DNA of 18,366 bases from CAYGJN01 sp964350135 (GTDB lineage: Bacteria; Bdellovibrionota; Bacteriovoracia; Bacteriovoracales; Bacteriovoracaceae), in contig CAYGJN010000053.1 in assembly GCA_964350135.1 (NCBI GenBank), positions 1-18,366 on the forward strand, read 5' to 3'. Each line of letters opens with the position of its first letter. The first letter of the stretch is position 1. Below are positions 1 through 6,039 of this stretch, piece after piece. The position numbers were made by a program, and so were the translations under genes. The notes below the pieces were generated by a model. It saw only the letters and a list, made by a program, of their open reading frames with translations, was not told the DNA's origin and ran no database searches.

Positions 1-517
1 GTTTTTTAGTTTTATCAAGTTGAGATTTTTCTTTTTGAGTCTTAAGTTTATCAATTTTATTCATGACCAAAAAAGTATTTGCAGTAAAACTTCTTAAGTA
101 TTTATGAAAATCTTGGTCTGCTTTTTGGTCTGGATGTCTCGCGTCCTGAATTCCCAGCAGAAGAAAACTGGGAGGTAAAAGTTCAAAGAAAAGCCCTAGA
201 AGTGTTTTCCAGTTTTTTGCCATTTCTTTTGAAACATCAGCATGTCCGTAGCCAGGAAGATCAATTAAATAATAAAGATGATCATTACCCATTTCAAAAC
301 TGAATATATTAACGGCCCTTGTTCGCCCAGGTGTTTTGGATGTAATAGCTACTTTATTACCAAAAAGAGCATTGATAGTAGAAGATTTTCCAACATTAGA
401 CCTTCCCACCATGGCCACACCAATGGACTCTTGATGAAGAGCTAGCCAATCCCTAAGTTGTTGCGGGCTTGTGATGGCCAGAAGAAATTTTGTTTTTCCT
501 CGATCTATTTGGTTCAT
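1..517 (-). CDS. engB: Ribosome-biogenesis GTPase EngB/YihA/YsxC, partial
   Basis: This is the first 172 codons of a TRAFAC-class GTPase that in this family binds GTP and assists large-ribosomal-subunit assembly in the cytoplasm. The C-terminus, with the G5 motif, lies beyond the left edge; complete family members are about 195-210 residues. Visible motifs are G1 GRSNVGKS (residues 38-45), the switch I region KTPGRTR (61-67), G3 DLPGYG (86-91) and G4 NKID (153-156). GRSNVGKS followed by DLPGYG is typical of EngB rather than Era or Der. The ATG at 517 is preceded by a weak AGGT seven bases upstream. The gene is divergent from the sigma-54 activator, with 98 bases between the starts. I see no frameshift in the visible part. 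Confidence 0.95.
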   Translation of the reverse strand, partial: MNQIDRGKTKFLLAITSPQQLRDWLALHQESIGVAMVGRSNVGKSSTINALFGNKVAITSKTPGRTRAVNIFSFEMGNDHLYYLIDLPGYGHADVSKEMAKNWKTLLGLFFELLPPSFLLLGIQDARHPDQKADQDFHKYLRSFTANTFLVMNKIDKLKTQKEKSQLDKTKK

Positions 518-574
518 AATTTGTACCTAAGTTCTAAAACTTACTCTCTATCCTTACTTATATGGCTTAATTAT

Positions 575-590
575 TGGCATTCTTTTTGTA
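575..590 (+). promoter_or_regulatory. Candidate sigma-54 (-24/-12) promoter
   Basis: The sequence TGGCATTCTTTTTGTA has GG at 576-577 and G at 588, with the 10-base spacing that sigma-54 promoters require. It matches TGGCA at -24 and TTG-A at -12; the usual GC of the -12 element is GT here. The predicted transcript would start near 600, just before the AAGGAGG ribosome binding site of the sigma-54 activator gene. Of the intergenic regions I scanned for GG-N10-GC, only this one has a near-match. Confidence 0.4.
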
Positions 591-613
591 CGTGTTAAGG
601 AAAAGGAGGTCAA
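585..613 (-). promoter_or_regulatory. Candidate sigma-70 promoter for engB
   Basis: Read on the minus strand, TTGACC (613-608) is followed after 17 bases by TACAAA (590-585). These match the -35 and -10 consensus at 5/6 and 4/6. Transcription would start near 578, giving a leader of about 60 bases to engB. The site overlaps the ribosome binding site and the candidate sigma-54 promoter of the divergent gene, so the two directions could interfere. This is a pattern match only. Confidence 0.3.
604..609 (+). promoter_or_regulatory. Ribosome binding site fixing the activator start
   Basis: AGGAGG at 604-609 lies six bases before the ATG at 616, near-ideal spacing. The same frame is open upstream to a TTG at 574, but that TTG lies inside the candidate -24 element and has no Shine-Dalgarno sequence. 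The ATG at 616 is therefore the preferred start. Confidence 0.8.
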
Positions 614-615
614 GT

Positions 616-1854
616 ATGATGATCAATAATCATTGGTATTGTAAGAGATTAAAGTCTCAGGGTGTGAAGTATGGAGATGAAATTGTTTTTAGTCCTTTTG
701 GTGCAAAAAAAACTAAAATTAAACTCAATAGAAAGACTTACAGATTTACAACAAGTGACTGTAGTGAGTTTTGGTCATATCAATTAAAAGTGTTTCAGAA
801 TCTTAAAATTGATATTCTACTTTCTTTACACCAGATAAATAGAACAGACGAAGTCTATTGCTTGCAAAGTTTAAATGGTGAGCCTTTTAAGATTAATGGC
901 AATTTAAGTACCCACGCCTTTGTAGAAAAAGGTGATCAAATTGAGTTTGGACTAAACTTGATAAGTACAAAAATTACTCAAACAATATTAGAAAATGCCC
1001 TTGATCTAAATACAAAAGGCTTGCCCGTTCTTATTTTGGGGGAGACTGGAAGCGGAAAGTCTTTTTTGGCTAAATCTATTCATGAAACCAATCAAAAAAG
1101 AGGACCATTTGTTCATATTAATTTATCAAGTTTTTCTCGAGGGCTAGTTGAATCAGAGCTCTTTGGACATATTAAAGGCGCTTTTACAGGAGCATTACAA
1201 GATAAGCCTGGTGCTATTAAAGAAGCTCAAGATGGAACATTGTTTTTAGATGAAATTGACTCTTTGTCTGAAGAGCTTCAAATCAAACTGTTGCTTTTTC
1301 TCGACTCAATGGAGTACCGAGCTGTGGGAAGCTCGAGAGTTAGCAAAAGTAATGCACAAATTATTTTTGCCAGTGGTCGTCCACTAGAAAATCTTGTTTT
1401 AGAAGGTCGTATTAGAAAAGATTTTTATTTTAGAATTCAGGCCGCTCACAAAGTACAATTAAAGCCACTTCGAAATGATAAAAAGCAAGTAGAGATATTT
1501 TGTGAAAAATTTGCAAATGAAAAAGGGCTCTTTATATCAAATGAGCTTGTTCAGTTCTACAAACGGCTTCCATGGCCAGGAAATATTAGGCAGTTGAAGT
1601 CACATCTTTTAATAAAAGAGGCTCTTTCAAAATCAACGAAAATTGAAAAAGGTCCAGAAGATCTTGAGTTATTAGAAATGGATAATATTTTTAATATTAC
1701 AAGCACTCAAACTATTGAAGATTTTGATACAGTGAAGACTAAGTATTTCCAATATGTCTTTGAGTCTGTTCAGGGGAATATCAAGCTAGGTGCAAAACTT
1801 TTAAAAATAAGCCCGACGACTTTTAGGGAAAGTATTAAAAAAATAAGTGCTTAG
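616..1854 (+). CDS. Sigma-54-dependent activator with degenerate FHA-like N-terminus
   Basis: The 412-residue protein is a bacterial enhancer-binding protein, which would remodel sigma-54 RNA polymerase by ATP hydrolysis. The central AAA+ domain (about residues 120-340) has Walker A GETGSGKS (142-149), an intact sigma-54-contacting GAFTGA loop (188-193), Walker B GTLFLDEID (207-215), an arginine-finger region RIRKDFYFR (265-273) and sensor II WPGNIRQ (320-326). Sensor I reads FASGRP instead of the usual AATN. A Fis-type helix-turn-helix forms the C-terminus (about 386-410). The N-terminal 110 residues end in SLNGEPF and VEKGDQIEFG, resembling the last strands of an FHA domain, but I cannot see the phosphothreonine-binding GR and SxxH residues. 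No response-regulator receiver domain is present, so the input signal is unknown. Start chosen by the AGGAGG at 604-609. Confidence 0.92.
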   Translation: MMINNHWYCKRLKSQGVKYGDEIVFSPFGAKKTKIKLNRKTYRFTTSDCSEFWSYQLKVFQNLKIDILLSLHQINRTDEVYCLQSLNGEPFKINGNLSTHAFVEKGDQIEFGLNLISTKITQTILENALDLNTKGLPVLILGETGSGKSFLAKSIHETNQKRGPFVHINLSSFSRGLVESELFGHIKGAFTGALQDKPGAIKEAQDGTLFLDEIDSLSEELQIKLLLFLDSMEYRAVGSSRVSKSNAQIIFASGRPLENLVLEGRIRKDFYFRIQAAHKVQLKPLRNDKKQVEIFCEKFANEKGLFISNELVQFYKRLPWPGNIRQLKSHLLIKEALSKSTKIEKGPEDLELLEMDNIFNITSTQTIEDFDTVKTKYFQYVFESVQGNIKLGAKLLKISPTTFRESIKKISA

Positions 1855-2699
1855 CCACCGATAATGCTGTCTATACTAACAATGCCAACTTGGCCTTTAT
1901 AGCCTCTGTTTTTGAGAAGTACATTGAGCTCTTTTTTGATTTTTGCCTTTATGATTTCTTTTCCTTCGTTTTGAAGGATAAACTCAGGCTCCATAGGTTC
2001 GACTTGGCTAATAATATAGTCTCGAATCTCATGCTCATGGTCTTGAATAAATTTTCTCGAATACCTAGTGGTCATTTCAAATTTAAACTCTATTCGTAGA
2101 CCCTTCATAGATTTAGGGTCTTTTGGTTTAATATAAACAGGGACTCTTAAATCTGAGAGAAGAATTTGTCGTGTCTCATTTTTATAATAATCACCTCTTT
2201 TTCTATCAACTGCAGCAATCTCTCGAATAGGTTCTTCTGTGATTTCTTTAACGATATGAGAACTTGATTTATATGTCTGAATAGCTCCTATAATTCCAAA
2301 TGCACCAACAATTAAAGATGTGGCAATCACATTAGGACTGAGTAAAACAAATGGAGCTTTAATTTTTGTCCAAATAAAGACTAAGACGACACCCAGTAGA
2401 GCGAGCATTTTTTTACGATCAGCTCCCTTAGTTTTCGCCTTAATTTTATCTGTCTGAGTCTTAACATCTTCTTTAATTTTTCCAATATCAATTTGCTTAG
2501 TATAAGTAAGGCTTTTATCCTTGAGATTAACAGCCTTTGTTTTAAGCTTGTTTTTTTTGTTTTGAATACTTTTCTGAGAAGCGGTGACACCATTTTTCAG
2601 GCCTTGAGGAACTAGTTTACCTAGGGCATTTCCGATTTTTGAAAAAACCACATAGAGTAAGTCATTTAGCTTATCTAGAATTTTTATTATTTTATCCAA
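1851..2699 (-). CDS. Membrane protein with FliL-like C-terminal domain
   Basis: This encodes 282 residues. The N-terminal 95 residues are very lysine-rich and helical, with many KxK repeats. Two hydrophobic segments follow (about 97-112 and 123-142). The last 100 residues resemble FliL, the single-pass protein beside the flagellar stator: a beta strand GLRIEFKFEM, then HEHEIRDYIISQVEPMEP, then a helix and a final strand VGIVSIDS. No other flagellar genes are nearby, so assignment to the motor is not supported; FliL-like domains also occur in orphan membrane proteins. AAGGAG (2714-2709) is nine bases before the TTG at 2699 but only three before the in-frame TTG at 2705, so 2699 is preferred. 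The stop overlaps the stop of the convergent activator gene by four bases. Family assignment is moderate. Confidence 0.6.
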   Translation of the reverse strand: MDKIIKILDKLNDLLYVVFSKIGNALGKLVPQGLKNGVTASQKSIQNKKNKLKTKAVNLKDKSLTYTKQIDIGKIKEDVKTQTDKIKAKTKGADRKKMLALLGVVLVFIWTKIKAPFVLLSPNVIATSLIVGAFGIIGAIQTYKSSSHIVKEITEEPIREIAAVDRKRGDYYKNETRQILLSDLRVPVYIKPKDPKSMKGLRIEFKFEMTTRYSRKFIQDHEHEIRDYIISQVEPMEPEFILQNEGKEIIKAKIKKELNVLLKNRGYKGQVGIVSIDSIIGG

Positions 2700-2753
2700 G
2701 ACCAATGTCTCCTTGTGGTGCTCCTCTATAGTTTATCGGTTGTTGGGACTTTC

Positions 2754-2782
2754 ATCTTATAAAGAGATTAAATGAAGGGCAA
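2754..2782 (-). promoter_or_regulatory. Candidate promoter for the FliL-like gene
   Basis: On the minus strand, TTGCCC (2782-2777) is followed after 17 bases by TAAGAT (2759-2754), each matching the sigma-70 hexamers at 4/6. The leader to the TTG start would be about 45 bases. The -35 hexamer lies within the inverted repeat at 2778-2790. Confidence 0.4.
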
Positions 2783-2790
2783 AATTTGCC
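2778..2790. promoter_or_regulatory. Perfect 13-base inverted repeat, possible operator
   Basis: GGCAAA (2778-2783) and TTTGCC (2785-2790) form a perfect inverted repeat around one central A. It lies between the divergent FliL-like and lipoprotein genes and covers the candidate -35 of the minus-strand gene, where a dimeric repressor could act. No bound protein can be named from sequence. Confidence 0.35.
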
Positions 2791-2802
2791 TTGAGTACAG
2801 TG

Positions 2803-2840
2803 TTTGCTAAGAAGGCTTTATAAACCTTCCGTTTAGCAGA
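2803..2840 (+). other. Hairpin in the lipoprotein gene leader region
   Basis: TGCTAA (2805-2810) pairs with TTAGCA (2833-2838), and GAAGG (2811-2815) pairs with CCTTC (2825-2829). This leaves a three-base bulge on the 3' side and a nine-base loop that contains TTTATAAA. No T-run follows, so it is not an intrinsic terminator. It ends 36 bases before the GTG start and could be a leader RNA element or a protein site. Confidence 0.4.
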
Positions 2841-2876
2841 TAGGAGTTTAGTGGGTAATCTAAGGAAGGAGTCCCT

Positions 2877-3509
2877 GTGAGACATAGTCAATATTTAATT
2901 CTTTTATTAATCATAGTTTTTACTACTTCATGTGCAATGATGGGCAACCAAAGAACATTTCTTGATGAAATGGATCAGGAAGAGAATTTCTTTGTGGCCA
3001 ATAGAGACTTTAGAGTTGCAGCAGGAGATGGTAGTAATGGTCATCGCAGCCAAGAAGAGATTATGGAGAGAACTCCACTTGATGGCCCTGATCAAGAAAA
3101 ATTAATTGCTAATAAAAGACTCAGCGCTGAGCTAAATAAACTTTACCAAGCACAAAGTGATTTTGCTCAAAGGCATTTCCACAGATATGAAGGCTATATT
3201 CAAACAGTTTCAGAAAAAATCTTTTTTCTTAGGCTCGAGAGTCTTGATGAAAGAAATGAGTACCTTTATAGCAAAGGTGCACCTATTCATAGAGACCTAG
3301 AAAATATGAGCTTTAGAAGACCTGCTGGAGAGCTTTTCTTAGGCATGCGCAAATCAGAAGTGATTCAAACATGGGGAAGACCAACTCGCAGAGATGTAGC
3401 AGGAAATCCTACTCACGAGAATGAACGCTGGGCCTATTTTGAAAGTGGCAAAATTAGGTTCGTTTATTTTGAGGCAGGCAAAGTACAAGGTTGGTCATTA
3501 CCAGACTAG
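2877..3509 (+). CDS. Lipoprotein with BamE/SmpA-like C-terminal domain
   Basis: The 210-residue product starts with a lipoprotein signal peptide: Arg-2, a hydrophobic run of about ten residues, and TTSC with the modified cysteine at residue 19. Thr rather than Leu at the -3 position is slightly unusual. Residues 20-145 are polar and mostly helical with no motif I recognise. The last 60 residues resemble the SmpA/OmlA (BamE) fold: LGMRKSEVIQTWGRPTRRD, then a strand ending in RWAYFESGK, then IRFVYFEAGKVQGW. In BamE this fold helps assemble outer-membrane proteins; here only the fold is suggested. The GTG start is supported by AAGGAAGGAG ending five bases upstream. A terminator follows at 3567-3588. 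Membrane destination is likely outer membrane (Ala at +2). Confidence 0.75.
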   Translation: MRHSQYLILLLIIVFTTSCAMMGNQRTFLDEMDQEENFFVANRDFRVAAGDGSNGHRSQEEIMERTPLDGPDQEKLIANKRLSAELNKLYQAQSDFAQRHFHRYEGYIQTVSEKIFFLRLESLDERNEYLYSKGAPIHRDLENMSFRRPAGELFLGMRKSEVIQTWGRPTRRDVAGNPTHENERWAYFESGKIRFVYFEAGKVQGWSLPD

Positions 3510-3516
3510 CTATGAC

Positions 3517-3544
3517 TTGACGTACCAAGATGAGCATATAGAAT
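3517..3544 (+). promoter_or_regulatory. Candidate promoter for the accA block
   Basis: TTGACG (3517-3522) and TAGAAT (3539-3544) are separated by 16 bases, each matching sigma-70 consensus at 5/6. A transcript starting near 3551 would run through the hairpin and T-run at 3567-3588 before reaching accA at 3603, so if this promoter is real the hairpin sits in the accA leader. Confidence 0.4.
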
Positions 3545-3566
3545 CATGAGCTAAATATAGATTTTG

Positions 3567-3588
3567 ACCGGCTAAATGCCGGTTTTTT
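3567..3588 (+). terminator. Rho-independent terminator
   Basis: ACCGGC (3567-3572) and GCCGGT (3578-3583) form a perfect six-pair GC-rich stem with a five-base loop TAAAT, followed by a run of six T. It would end the lipoprotein transcript 58 bases after its stop codon. It lies only 14 bases before the accA start, so it may also attenuate accA transcription. Confidence 0.75.
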
Positions 3589-3602
3589 ATAGGTGAGAGA
3601 GA

Positions 3603-4595
3603 ATGGATTATGCCCTAGAGTTTGAAAAACCAGTTCACGAGTTGGAAAATCAAATTAAAGAGCTGAAAGAGGCTTCGCAAAAACAAAATATTGATATTAC
3701 AAGTGAAGTAAAAGCGCTTCAGACTAAAGTTGATCAGATGATCAAAGAGATCTATGAAAACTTGTCTCCTTGGGACAGAGTTCAATTATCCCGCCACCCT
3801 GCAAGACCCCACACTATCGACTATATAAGTACTATTATCGATGATTTTCATGAGCTTCATGGAGACAGAGGTTTCAAAGACGATCCTTCAATGATTTGTG
3901 GCTTTGGTAGGCTTGATGGCCAAAAAGTATGTGTGATTGGGATCGAAAAAGGTAGAAAAACAAAAGAGAAGATTATTCATAATTTTGGAATGCCTAATCC
4001 TGAAGGCTATAGAAAAGCCTTAAGAGTGATGAAGCTTGCCTCTCAGTTCAATATTCCAATTGTTACTTTAGTTGATACACCTGGCGCTTATCCTGGACTT
4101 GAAGCTGAGGAACGTGGCCAAGCAGAAGCTATCGCAAATAATATTGCGGAAATGTTTGATCTTAAATCTCCAATTGTTACGGTTATTATTGGAGAAGGCG
4201 GCTCTGGTGGAGCACTAGGAATTGCCGTTGCCGACTCTGTGCTTATGATGGAGTACTCTGTTTATTCAGTCATTTCTCCAGAGTCTTGTGCCTCAATTTT
4301 GTGGGCAGATCCAAGCCGTGCAGAGATGGCTGCAAATGCACTTCAACTTGGTCCAAATAAAGCAAGTGAATTAAAAGTGATAGATGGAATAATTCCTGAA
4401 CCAGCTGGCGGTGCTCATAGAGACCTAGAAGTTGCTGCTGATAATATAAAAAAAGAAGTACTAAAAAGAATTGCTCAATTAAGTGCTGAGCCTAAAGACA
4501 AACTTCTAGAGAATCGTTTTAGGAAATTTAGAGCGATGGGTAATGGAACTATTAAAACTGGTAGTGGTGATGATTTTAAAATTTTCAAAAAGTAG
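3603..4595 (+). CDS. accA: Acetyl-CoA carboxylase carboxyltransferase subunit alpha
   Basis: With AccD, this cytoplasmic subunit transfers the carboxyl group from carboxybiotin on AccB to acetyl-CoA, making malonyl-CoA for fatty-acid synthesis. The 330 residues compare with about 319 in E. coli. The N-terminus LEFEKPVHELENQIKELKEA is the family's helical opening. The crotonase-fold core carries LSRHPARPHTIDYI, FHELHGDRGFKDDPS, VDTPGAYPGLEAEERGQ and GEGGSGGAL, the last two forming the oxyanion and CoA-binding loops. SVISPESCASILW is also present. No accD is visible in the window, as is common for split accA/accD. It is first in a block whose next gene, yicC, starts six bases after its stop. 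GGTGAGAGAG precedes the ATG. Confidence 0.97.
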   Translation: MDYALEFEKPVHELENQIKELKEASQKQNIDITSEVKALQTKVDQMIKEIYENLSPWDRVQLSRHPARPHTIDYISTIIDDFHELHGDRGFKDDPSMICGFGRLDGQKVCVIGIEKGRKTKEKIIHNFGMPNPEGYRKALRVMKLASQFNIPIVTLVDTPGAYPGLEAEERGQAEAIANNIAEMFDLKSPIVTVIIGEGGSGGALGIAVADSVLMMEYSVYSVISPESCASILWADPSRAEMAANALQLGPNKASELKVIDGIIPEPAGGAHRDLEVAADNIKKEVLKRIAQLSAEPKDKLLENRFRKFRAMGNGTIKTGSGDDFKIFKK

Positions 4596-4601
4596 GCTTC
4601 A

Positions 4602-5471
4602 ATGAATTCAATGACAGGTTTTGGAAAAGGTGAAGCCAGTGGTCCTAATTTTGCACTTTCAGTTGAGATAAAATCTGTTAACCATAGATTTAAAGATGTC
4701 CGTTTTAAAATGTCTTCTTTATTTAATGCCAAAGAGATTGAGCTTCGCAAACTAATTGATAAGAATTTCAAAAGAGGCAGTTTTGATATTTATATAAATT
4801 TCAAAAAACAAAATAATGTTAAAACCTTCGATGATCTTGATGAAGAAAAAGTAAAAGCATATATAAACCAAATTAAAGAAATTTGTGGAGACAGCGCAAC
4901 CTCAATAGACATTCGGGCAACGGAGTTTTTGAGACCAGAGTTTTATAAAGATAAAGATGAACATAGAGAGCAAGAACTCTATTCATTAGTAGATACTGCT
5001 ATTGTCCAAGCAATTAATAGCCTTCAGGAGTCAAGAGCACAAGAAGGTGCAGCACTCATGAAAGTTCTTGAGGACCATAAGCAACAATATGCCTCTCTTT
5101 TTCAAACAATTGAGACTAATGCACATGATTTTGAAAAAGGTATTCGCGAAAAAATCCTTGCTAAATTTGAAGAATACAAAGAACAACTCGATCAAACAGA
5201 TAATCGTTTTTCTCAAGAAATTATCTACTATATGGAAAAGATTGATATACACGAAGAGATTAACAGAATTAAAACACATATCACTAAACTTGAAGAAATA
5301 TTGCTATCAAAAAAAGAAGTTGGCAGACAATTGGATTTTCTTATTCAAGAACTTAATAGAGAGACAAATACCATTGGCTCAAAATCTAGTATTGCCCAAG
5401 TCTCAGAGGCAGTTATTCAAATGAAGTCCCAACTTGAAAAAATTAGAGAGCAGGCCCTTAACTTGGAATAA
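4602..5471 (+). CDS. yicC: YicC-family protein
   Basis: The 289-residue protein has both family signatures: the N-terminal MNSMTGFGKGEA with SVEIKSVNHRFKD (YicC-like N-terminal domain), and the C-terminal DUF1732 region containing GRQLDFLIQELNRETNTIGSKS followed by LEKIREQALNLE. E. coli YicC and related proteins are linked to RNA turnover, as endoribonuclease or RNase adaptor. The central residues 140-200 are strongly helical and likely oligomerise. It lies between accA and gmk with gaps of six and two bases, so it is very probably co-transcribed; yicC next to gmk is conserved across many phyla. The Shine-Dalgarno sequence is weak (AGGCTT overlapping the accA stop), suggesting translational coupling. 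Confidence 0.94.
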   Translation: MNSMTGFGKGEASGPNFALSVEIKSVNHRFKDVRFKMSSLFNAKEIELRKLIDKNFKRGSFDIYINFKKQNNVKTFDDLDEEKVKAYINQIKEICGDSATSIDIRATEFLRPEFYKDKDEHREQELYSLVDTAIVQAINSLQESRAQEGAALMKVLEDHKQQYASLFQTIETNAHDFEKGIREKILAKFEEYKEQLDQTDNRFSQEIIYYMEKIDIHEEINRIKTHITKLEEILLSKKEVGRQLDFLIQELNRETNTIGSKSSIAQVSEAVIQMKSQLEKIREQALNLE

Positions 5472-5473
5472 TT

Positions 5474-6034
5474 ATGACCGGAAAGCTCATAGTTATCGTA
5501 GCCCCTTCAGGGACAGGTAAATCAACTCTTATTGAAAAACTTTTATCAGAGCATCCACAGATAAAAGAGTCCGTTTCCATGACCACTAGACCAAAAAGAG
5601 AAGGGGAGGTGCATGGAAAGAATTATTTTTATGTTAGTCGGGATGAGTTTGAGTGGAGAATGGCTAAAGGTGAATTTCTTGAGTGGGCCAATGTGCACGG
5701 GAATTTATATGGCACAAATATGCAAATAGTAGAGGAAGGTCTCAAAAATGGAGAGTTATTGCTCTTTGATTTAGATGTTCAAGGCTGTGATTCCATGAAA
5801 AAGGCCTTCCCTGAGTCAAAAGTAGTCTTTATTGAGCCTCCAAGTGTTGACGAGCTTGAAAAAAGGTTACGGGGCCGTGGTACAGAAAGCGAAGATGTTA
5901 TAGAGTTAAGACTTAGCAATGCCAAGGATGAGCTAAAGCGTAAGAATGACTTTGATTATTTAATATCCAACGATCACTTTGATGAGTCCTATGAGAGGTT
6001 AAAGCAGGTGATCCTTGAGATTATCAAAGGGTAA
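5474..6034 (+). CDS. gmk: Guanylate kinase
   Basis: This enzyme phosphorylates GMP (and dGMP) to GDP using ATP, an essential step in GTP supply. The 186-residue length is slightly below the 205 or so of E. coli because both ends are short. The P-loop APSGTGKST spans residues 10-18, and the GMP-binding segment SMTTRPKREGEVHGKNYFYV follows at 35-54. The lid region with RLRGRGTESEDVIELRL is near 131-148. All expected elements are intact. It starts two bases after yicC and is followed five bases later by the (p)ppGpp synthetase/hydrolase, so GDP/GTP supply and the alarmone made from them are encoded together. In E. coli rpoZ sits between these genes; here it is missing. Confidence 0.97.
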   Translation: MTGKLIVIVAPSGTGKSTLIEKLLSEHPQIKESVSMTTRPKREGEVHGKNYFYVSRDEFEWRMAKGEFLEWANVHGNLYGTNMQIVEEGLKNGELLLFDLDVQGCDSMKKAFPESKVVFIEPPSVDELEKRLRGRGTESEDVIELRLSNAKDELKRKNDFDYLISNDHFDESYERLKQVILEIIKG

Positions 6035-6039
6035 GCTGG

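Noticed and set aside
574..615. TTG start extending the sigma-54 activator by 14 residues
   Set aside because: No Shine-Dalgarno sequence precedes it, it lies in the candidate -24 element, and AGGAGG is ideally placed for the ATG at 616.
5031..5424. Open frames on both strands inside yicC
   Set aside because: They are shadows of yicC, which has clear family signatures at both ends and continuous homology through this stretch.
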